DNA of 64,000 nt from Hericium rajendrae (Eukaryota; Basidiomycota; Agaricomycetes; Russulales; Hericiaceae). Within the stretch, counting starts at the first letter, position 1, and the number at the start of each line of letters is the position of its first letter. The position numbers were made by a program, and so were the translations under genes. Shown here in pieces: positions 58,102 to 64,000 of the stretch. Below the pieces are notes generated by a model, which did no database searches, was not told the DNA's origin, and was given only the letters and a program-made list of their open reading frames with translations. Location: assembly GCA_033439255.1 (NCBI GenBank), contig CM065882.1, positions 434,001 to 498,000 of the forward strand, written 5' to 3'.

Positions 58102-59990
58102 TCCGACGCCCCCAGCGTGACACGAGGGGGTTCGAAAAGGCGTATGTCCAGTGTTGGCTCGTATTGGCGAACGACGTGGAAAAGGTTGCGCGAAAGTGCG
58201 TCGGCGAGGATGTTGAGCTCGCCGGCAACATGGAAAACTTGAAGGTCAACGCCTGTCAACAAAAGCAGACGGCATGCGAACAAGAGAAGCTCGTTGTACA
58301 GAGGTGCTGCGCGCAAGGAATCGAACATTTGCACGGTGTTGAGGCTATCAGTGAAAATAGCCAGACGACGTGGAGGCTGCGGCAGTGAGCAAGCCCAATC
58401 AAGGGCGGACACGACGGTCAGAGCTTCATACCAAAAAATTGTGTTGGCGTCGCGAGGTGGTGAAGGATGTTCGGAGATGAACCCCTGGTGGTACTGTGGG
58501 GACCAGAAGCCCAGTCCACCTGTCAGCGAAGCATCACAATACACGATGAGATCAGCTTGGAAGCTGTCCCATGTGCGCGCCGTGAGAATGTGGACTCCAT
58601 CCCATGCTTCGAGCACGTCAGCGAACCAAAGGAAGTCGCGTGTGACAGTTGCGTTGAGGAAGATTGGTGCGTTGCGAATTTGACGACCCGCGGTCTTGTC
58701 ATACACACTTTGCAGCGCAGGACGAAGTAGGGGCGCGACATTGAGGCCCCAGTTCATCCAACCAAGGATGCGCTGCCACTCGATCAGCGGCTGGCGACGG
58801 CGGTTGGCATTGAGGACGAAATCACGAACACCTTTGACAAGCGCCGTGCGCCTGTCATCGGAGAGCGTGACAGTCATGGAAGCAAGGTCGACGTCGAGCC
58901 CGATAATCGTGCAGTCCGGTCCGAAGACTTGCTTAGGTCGATCGTGCGGCAGGTGGATCTCGTCCCAAAGAAGCAGTAAAGCGACTTGTTTCGGCGGGAG
59001 GAAATCGTCGTATGGTGAATAATAGACGAGATGGTCACTGGGATCATCGGAGAAGCAGTCATCAATGTAGGCAAGGAGGAAATCAATACCCTTTTCATGT
59101 ATAGCTATCCAGAGGACGAGACTCATGAAAGCGCACCACAGCTTTCCAGAGGCCCGCCCCCCGAAATTGTTGCAACGATCGACTCGGCGAACGCCATCGA
59201 CCGTGATGATCTGCTTCACCTGCCAAAGAAAATGCAACGGCAGACGACGGTATGCCATCGACACATCGGACTTGAAGAGCCAACGTGATGACTTGCCGTT
59301 CTGCTGGCAGCGGAGCAGAAGATTGTGCCCGAGATGTTGTATGTTGTCCAGGTCGACATGCACGGCCTCGCGCGGGATCATGGAGTTCAAAGAGAACTCC
59401 CCGGCAGAGTGATCAACCACCATACGGAACTTGTCCGAGTTCGGCTTGGGAACCGCGTGAACCGGGACCTCATACATACCAGGCAGGAGAGGGTCTCCGG
59501 ATTTGCCGAAAGGCGTGGAGAACCGGCCCAACTTCTCTTCTTCCTCGCACTGTGCCTTGAGGAAGGCGAGATCCGCGTCCGAGTGTTCCCGCTCTTGGAA
59601 GGCACGCGTCTCGGGATATGCGTCTGCATCTGCATCAGCGCATGGCCAAAAACCGTGGCGAAGACCACGGATGACAGAATCTACGAAAGGACGATTCGGG
59701 TGATTTTTAAGGAGTGCTTCGAAGCGGTCAACGTCGATAGGCGTGACAATCTTGAAGAGCTCGGGATTTTCGGCGATGGTTTTTATTGCTGCGTCGTTGA
59801 GGAGTTCAGACGCAGGGGGGTCCGGCAGAGGCGAGGCTGTTTCGGACGCTGTGGCAGAGGGATTAATGAACTCGTTAATATCCTCTGCCCACTTCAGACC
59901 GCGCGCAAAGCGCTGCGGTCCCTTACTTCCGCTGGTCTTTGGATTGGGAGCCTGACGCTTTGTTGCAGACGTGGGCCCCGTGGTCGCGCG
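58095..59990 (-). CDS. Reverse transcriptase-RNase H of the retrotransposon
   Basis: The RT region begins near WAEDINEFINPS and VDRFEALLKNHPNRPF. It then shows the RT motifs VPKPNSDKFRMVVDHS, FKSDVSMAYRRLPL (motif A Asp), NNFGGRASGKLWCAFMS (motif B) and FLLAYIDDCF (motif C, YIDD). RNase H follows with IVYCDASLTGGLGFW, FWYEALTVVSALDWA, LAIFTDSLNTVQMF and FHVAGELNILADALSR. The frame is +1 relative to gag and is open without stops far upstream, to 61130, through the whole of gag. No suitable ATG lies at the head of the RT domain, so expression by +1 frameshift from gag or by an internal start is inferred. The left limit given here is where the protein begins to look RT-specific. Confidence 0.85.
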   Translation of the reverse strand, partial: RATTGPTSATKRQAPNPKTSGSKGPQRFARGLKWAEDINEFINPSATASETASPLPDPPASELLNDAAIKTIAENPELFKIVTPIDVDRFEALLKNHPNRPFVDSVIRGLRHGFWPCADADADAYPETRAFQEREHSDADLAFLKAQCEEEEKLGRFSTPFGKSGDPLLPGMYEVPVHAVPKPNSDKFRMVVDHSAGEFSLNSMIPREAVHVDLDNIQHLGHNLLLRCQQNGKSSRWLFKSDVSMAYRRLPLHFLWQVKQIITVDGVRRVDRCNNFGGRASGKLWCAFMSLVLWIAIHEKGIDFLLAYIDDCFSDDPSDHLVYYSPYDDFLPPKQVALLLLWDEIHLPHDRPKQVFGPDCTIIGLDVDLASMTVTLSDDRRTALVKGVRDFVLNANRRRQPLIEWQRILGWMNWGLNVAPLLRPALQSVYDKTAGRQIRNAPIFLNATVTRDFLWFADVLEAWDGVHILTARTWDSFQADLIVYCDASLTGGLGFWSPQYHQGFISEHPSPPRDANTIFWYEALTVVSALDWACSLPQPPRRLAIFTDSLNTVQMFDSLRAAPLYNELLLFACRLLLLTGVDLQVFHVAGELNILADALSRNLFHVVRQYEPTLDIRLFEPPRVTLGASEC

Positions 59991-61143
59991 CTTTGCACGA
60001 GAAGCAGACGTGCCGGAATCGACATGTATTGCTGACGCAGACGCCGTCGTTGAAGCGGCGGCAGATCTCGTTGCTTCGACCTCTCGGAGGTGACGCCTTA
60101 GCAGCAGGTTGCGTAACTGACGCTCCCGCGCTATTGAGGTGTCTGAGGCTGAGGTCGTTGAACTTGGAGAGGTCGGAAAGGAGGATCTGGTTTGACTTTG
60201 CAGTCCGGGATCGGGCTGCGCGGTCAAACTGGATAACTCGCTCGGCGAACTCAAGTTGCATGGCACTGAAGAAACGGGTGACTTCGGCGCCATACGCGCG
60301 CAGCTCTCGCACGCGATGGGGATAGGCGAACGAGACTGCGTCGACATAGGCGTTCCAGGCGATGATCCACTCTCCATGCGAGCGGACTGACTTGGAAGCC
60401 TTGAGATCTCCGGCAACGAGGGAGTATCCGGAGTCGCCGAAACGTTCGACGATCTTCGGGTCACCGGTGATGCTGTACTCGCCAGACAAGACCTTGTCGA
60501 GGTCGATGTAGTTGTTGGCGAGCACGTCCTTCCAGAGCGCTTGGGGGAACTCGGGAACCTGGGGATGCGAGATGACCATCTGCTTGGAAAAGTCGAGGTT
60601 CCTGGTGTAGTTCTCCTTGAGCCGGAGCGTGTTTCGAAGCTCATCTCCGAGCTCGGCGGTGAAGGCCGAGTGAGCGAAGGGGATGATTGATTCGTCAACT
60701 CGACGCCTGACGGAATCGGAGCGATCTCCGGTGTCATCGTCGCGGGTCCTCTTACCTTGAGGTGCGAGGAGATCCGCGCGAGGAGGCTCTTCGGCTTGCT
60801 CATCTTCGTCGGCATTGTCGTCGACGGGGGGCGCGAGCTGGACATCCCGCTCAGTGGTGCGTCCGAGTGACTCGGACTCCCGCTTGTCATGTTCTTCAAC
60901 CATGGTGAAGAAGACCTTGAAAGCGGGGGGACGTTGCTGCTCGGTGACGTCCTTGGAGCCGAGAATTCGAATGAGCTCGAGGAGGACATCGGCCTTGCTG
61001 ATCTTGGCACTGTAGTAACTCTCGACAGCAGCCTGGCAGGCTTCAGATATCTCAGCCTTGAATGAGCTGACGGTCTCGGGGGCTCCGGAGGACGACCCTG
61101 ATTGGGTGGTAGAGTCACTGGGTGCTCCATGGTGCTCAGACAT
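59923..61143 (-). CDS. Gag-like protein of the retrotransposon
   Basis: 406 residues from ATG 61143 (MSEHHGAPSDSTTQSG). The N-terminal half is acidic and charged (DDNADEDEQAEEPPR, KRTRDDDTGDRSDSVRRR). The middle is helical with YIDLDKVLSGEYSITGD, and WIIAWNAYVDAVSFAYP, similar to the capsid-like part of DIRS-type gags. The C-terminus has a Cys/His cluster: CRRFNDGVCVSNTCRFRH (C-x7-C-x4-C-x3-H) followed by CFSCKARDHGAHVC (C-x2-C-x4-H-x4-C, a true zinc knuckle). It should package the element RNA. An upstream TTG-led extension was not accepted as start. Confidence 0.82.
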   Translation of the reverse strand: MSEHHGAPSDSTTQSGSSSGAPETVSSFKAEISEACQAAVESYYSAKISKADVLLELIRILGSKDVTEQQRPPAFKVFFTMVEEHDKRESESLGRTTERDVQLAPPVDDNADEDEQAEEPPRADLLAPQGKRTRDDDTGDRSDSVRRRVDESIIPFAHSAFTAELGDELRNTLRLKENYTRNLDFSKQMVISHPQVPEFPQALWKDVLANNYIDLDKVLSGEYSITGDPKIVERFGDSGYSLVAGDLKASKSVRSHGEWIIAWNAYVDAVSFAYPHRVRELRAYGAEVTRFFSAMQLEFAERVIQFDRAARSRTAKSNQILLSDLSKFNDLSLRHLNSAGASVTQPAAKASPPRGRSNEICRRFNDGVCVSNTCRFRHVCFSCKARDHGAHVCNKASGSQSKDQRK

Positions 61144-61310
61144 AGATGATTCGATAGATGTGAGGTACGAAATATGTGCGCAAAACGATCTCAAGACTGT
61201 GTCTGGGAGGACAAAGCGTCAGCGAGCGCGCGGCGCAGGGCCTCAGCGAGAGGGCACGAACCCGGGAGGACAAACAAGAGTCTGGGGGGTATGAAACCTC
61301 CTCGCACGAC

Positions 61311-61317
61311 TCTTATA
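61311..61317 (-). promoter_or_regulatory. TATA box candidate of the retrotransposon
   Basis: TATAAGA on the minus strand about 170 bases upstream of the gag ATG. Immediately upstream of it is a perfect 16-base palindrome. Confidence 0.4.
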
Positions 61318-61321
61318 TCCT

Positions 61322-61337
61322 CCCTGCCATGGCAGGG
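61322..61337. repeat. Perfect 16-base palindrome
   Basis: CCCTGCCATGGCAGGG equals its own reverse complement. It sits just upstream of the element's TATA-like box. It could be a protein-binding site or part of the element's terminal structure. Confidence 0.6.
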
Positions 61338-61400
61338 GGATCCGAGACAACGCTGACCAACCGCGGCGGGCAGCCGCAGTCAGCGCGTCACTCCCGCCAG

Positions 61401-62105
61401 AGGTTCCGCGTCGTCAGCGAGACTGATCTCGCGCGGCGAGCGAACGATGGCTGGCGGCCAAATAAACTATGCGCGGCGAAGCGTCGCAGAGGGAGATCGA
61501 GTCGATTAGCCTCGTGTAAACACATGTCTAAACACGATTTACCATCCATCAACACGCTTGTTCCAATGTCACCACCATATCTCAATCCTTGCCCACAATA
61601 CTCACGTAGACCTCCTGCAGATGTTTGAACGTCAGAGTGGCGCACGTCTTCGTTATGTGCACGGTGAGTACTGGTCCGACGCGTCTGTAAACGTTTGAAC
61701 AGGTCCCACAAGACGCGCGTCTGGCAAGCTCGAGCGGCAGAGCCGCGCACCGCAACGCGACGCGAAACAGCGCGTAAGATTTTAAAGCCGAACTTACTTT
61801 GAAGCATCACAATTCCGCTTTCTTTCATGACTAGCGCGCCCGCATGGACAGCTCTTTGAAGCGCCTCGTGTAGGTGCGGCACATGCGCTGACCGTTTTGC
61901 TCCTCCCGCAACTGTGCCACTGCGTGCGGCGCATTGTCTTCAATGGTTTATAAACCCCGGGTGAGCGCGGTATGTGGGATTCAACTCTCCTTCTCCATCG
62001 TGCATATCCCTTGAAGGGCTTGTCTGCGACTTGTCCTTCCTCACCACTCTCATCTAGTACATACCTCTCCAGCCCCAAAGCCCTCTTATGTGCACCCTTT
62101 GATCT
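61401..62105. other. Flanking DNA, no gene seen
   Basis: About 700 bases between the element's 5' region and the next weak ORF. No domains or repeats recognised; the outer border of the retroelement probably falls at its left end. Confidence 0.35.
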
Positions 62106-62945
62106 TTGACATTCCACCCAGCCAACAAAGAACATCATTCCATCCCCCGACTCTTCTCCCATCGTTTGCCATCCCACCCAATCGACCGACCAACAAAGAC
62201 CAACGATCTTCACCGCCGCATCCCCGCTCACCAACAACGAGCTCTCCTCCTTCCTCCCCACCCTCTCCCCCATCACCCCCTGCTCAGACACCTAGCCCAG
62301 CCGCGCCTCCTCCCCGCCCTCCGACTCCTCCTCGCGCTCCTCACGCGCCTTCTGCCCGGCGTCCCCGCGCCGCCCTCTACGCATGCGCGTCAACAACGCG
62401 ACCTCCACCCCCGCAACACCCACATCCCCGCGCGCTCGCCCACCACGCCTTCGCCGAAAACCAGAAGCAGCGCCGCGCCGCCCACCGTCTCTCCCCTCGC
62501 CCGCCCGCCCGCGCACCTGACGCAAATCGCCCCGCACCTCTACCCCGCCCTCGCGCCCCCGCCGACGCTCCTCTGGTCCCCGCACACGCGCTGGGACGCC
62601 TGGCGCGCGCGCGAAGCCACACACTTGCTCCGGCGGGCAGCGCGTGCGGGAGGGCGGTGCGTGCGGGAGGGCGGGGCGCTCGAGTTCGTGGAGCGCGCGA
62701 TGGTGCGGAGCGCGTTCGACGAGGAGGAGGGCGAGGAGGACAGGGGTAAGAGAGAGAGGGAGCGGAATGTGGTGGTGTGCTGCTCGGCGGGACTAGTGGG
62801 GTTTCTGGCGATGTGGGAGCGGCGGAGCGCGTATGCGGTTTCGGCGCGCGTGGATGCGGGTGCTGGATGCATGGAAGGGCTTGTTGTCGTGGCAGGATGT
62901 GGAGTTTGTTGGGGCTGCTGCTGTGAGGGCGTGAGTGTTATTTAG
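62106..62945 (+). CDS. Hypothetical GC-rich ORF
   Basis: One long frame in a very GC-rich stretch, with no recognised family. The N-terminal half is low-complexity (Pro/His/Leu/Arg) and may be non-coding. The part from about 62500 looks more protein-like: THLTQ-type helix, LLWSPHTRWDAWRAREATHL, then ALEFVERAMVRSAFDEEEGE and AGLVGFLAMWERRSAYA. A different frame upstream (LTNNELSSFLPTLSPITP) ends at CACCTAG, which could be a splice acceptor into this frame, so a multi-exon gene is possible. Competing frames on both strands are also long because of base composition. Treat as tentative. Confidence 0.3.
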   Translation: MTFHPANKEHHSIPRLFSHRLPSHPIDRPTKTNDLHRRIPAHQQRALLLPPHPLPHHPLLRHLAQPRLLPALRLLLALLTRLLPGVPAPPSTHARQQRDLHPRNTHIPARSPTTPSPKTRSSAAPPTVSPLARPPAHLTQIAPHLYPALAPPPTLLWSPHTRWDAWRAREATHLLRRAARAGGRCVREGGALEFVERAMVRSAFDEEEGEEDRGKRERERNVVVCCSAGLVGFLAMWERRSAYAVSARVDAGAGCMEGLVVVAGCGVCWGCCCEGVSVI

Positions 62946-63173
62946 TAGTGCTTACGCGGTGAACGTGGACAAGTTGCAAGGACGCGAATTGATTTGTAGC
63001 CGTACAACAATGGACTGGAATAGATATGTGGGTGGTGATAAGCAAGAGCGAAGATAGATGCGACGAAAAAATGGGTATCTAAATATCAATACACAGAGCG
63101 AAGTGATGTGGTCAAGAATGCGGCCAATAGCCCAAAAGCAAGAGAACGAAGCATGGATACAGCAGGTTAGATC

Positions 63174-64000
63174 TTATGGAACGGGGACGGGATGTTTTTG
63201 ACGGCGGTATAGGAGTTTGTTGATCTCGTCGGAGGATAGGTCGCGTTTGGCGAGGAGGTATGCCATTCGATGTTCCTGCGGCCAAGAGGGTCAAACCATC
63301 GGCCAAACGACGCGGCGGAAACATTGACCTCTAGACAATGCGCCGCGAAGTGCGGGGCACATGACATCGACTGCAACAGGTCCCCGTCATTGGCGACCTC
63401 ATAGAAATAGACAGTGGGCGGAACAGGCGCCTTGCTCTTCGTAGCATAATATCGCAACTCCTATTGAGATCACTCACTGATCGCGCAGCATACGACGAGG
63501 AGGCACGCACCTCCGGCGAGAACAAGCTAAACTCGCGCTGACACGAAATCGAGATCATGACGTCCCGCATGCCGCCGACCGCCTCGCCCGGACTCGTGTG
63601 GAAGATCTGGATGGGCGGCAGCGCGCTCGGATGCTTGATGGGGAGCTTGGGCACGGGCCGCTCGACGAGCGGCGCGGGCGACCGCGCGGCCAGACTCGAC
63701 ACGGGCGTGCGGAGCGGTGGCGCATAGGGCGGCGCGGCGGACGGGTTGTCGATGTACGGCTGGAAGTGCACGGGCAGGCCGAGGGCGCGGCGGGCGATGT
63801 CGTTGGCGGGGAGGTCGGGGCTCGGCGGGGGCGGCTTGCCCGTCGTTCGGAACGCGTGCGCATAGTCCCTTGCGCGCTGTTCCTGTGCATGGCGTGAGAT
63901 GGGGCGCTGAACGGTGCGCACGACGCACCTCGAAGCTGGTCTCTTTCTGCGCGGCGGTCCAGGTCGCGGGGACGTTCATGAGGATCTGGCGCTCGCGCGG
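63174..64000 (-). CDS. Unrecognised conserved-looking gene, 5' end beyond the right edge
   Basis: No family recognised. Exons join well by GT-AG splices. The piece at the edge reads RERQILMNVPATWTAAQKET; next comes QEQRARDYAHAFRTTGKPPP with a Pro-rich linker (LPVHFQPYIDNPSAAPPYAP), then IQIFHTSPGEAVGGMRDVMI and CQREFSLFSPE. An intron joins ELRYYATKSKAPVPPTVYFY. The last intron, after AAHCLE, leads to EHRMAYLLAKRDLSSDEINK and LLYRRQKHPVPVP with the stop at 63174. The unspliced frame would give an unrelated tail. The C-terminal helix faintly recalls the N-terminal helix of Pex14-type proteins, but that is not enough for a call. Confidence 0.55.

Larger units (their letters stand above)
57115..61400 (-). 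mobile_element. DIRS-order (Ngaro/DIRS-like) tyrosine-recombinase retrotransposon
   Basis: Three open genes on the minus strand in the order gag, RT-RNase H, tyrosine recombinase. This combination defines the DIRS order of retrotransposons, which integrate by a tyrosine recombinase instead of a DDE integrase. No methyltransferase domain was seen, which favours the Ngaro-like group known from Phanerochaete and other Agaricomycetes over DIRS1-like elements. No stop or frameshift was found in the conserved domains, so the copy may be recent and competent. True ends (split direct repeats or inverted repeats) were not resolved; 61400 is an approximate 5' limit covering the promoter-like region. 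Confidence 0.8.

Noticed and set aside
58095-61130. One 1011-residue protein from 61130 to the RT stop
   Set aside because: The upstream 380 residues lie over gag in another frame and show composition expected of an overprinted frame; RT similarity starts only near 59900.

Overview
The window reads as nuclear DNA of a filamentous basidiomycete, most likely an Agaricomycete of polypore type. The evidence is short GT-AG introns (mostly about 50-70 bases) in nearly every gene, expanded BTB and F-box families, a seven-helix DUF6533-type membrane protein, several P450s, and a tyrosine-recombinase retrotransposon. No bacterial operons, rRNA or tRNA genes were seen. Gene models were joined by hand from splice signals and reading-frame continuity. 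The exact species is inference.

Left part (1-25 kb): an accessory, metabolism-rich region. It holds an MFS transporter cut by the left edge (-), a BTB protein, a short-chain dehydrogenase with a worn active-site region, a second BTB protein, and a penta-EF-hand protein. Next come a 5'-truncated P450, a 3-beta-HSD/ERG26-like dehydrogenase, a P450 of the O-methylsterigmatocystin-oxidoreductase type, a DUF6533 membrane protein, an intact ten-exon CYP512-like P450 and another P450 with a GC-AG intron. A dehydrogenase and three complete P450s within about 13 kb could act on a common sterol or triterpenoid skeleton. That is a hypothesis; no cyclase or synthase gene lies in the window.

Middle part (25-52 kb): conserved cell-biology genes between F-box copies. 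These are a CDH1/fizzy-related APC/C activator (-) divergent from an SPT7-like SAGA subunit (+), a mitochondrial carrier with two micro-exons, a giant BEM2-like RhoGAP of about 7 kb, a C2H2 zinc-finger protein, and a single-pass membrane protein.

F-box family: copies at 25.1, 33.7, 36.2, 52.5 and 55.2 kb, plus fragments at 23.8, 34.9 and 54.6-55.0 kb. All full copies share an F-box, a leucine-rich body, and a last short exon encoding a strongly conserved tail (core YPVPVDHFPR...TIENLY) that lies beyond a stop codon in the unspliced frame. Three copies are open throughout, two carry a frameshift, and the rest are debris. A non-genic block upstream of two copies is duplicated in the same relative place.

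Right part (57-61.2 kb): an apparently intact DIRS-order (Ngaro/DIRS-like) retrotransposon on the minus strand. It has gag with zinc knuckles, RT-RNase H in the +1 frame, and a tyrosine recombinase whose start codon overlaps the RT stop. The window ends with a weak GC-rich ORF and the 3' part of an unrecognised gene running off the right edge.
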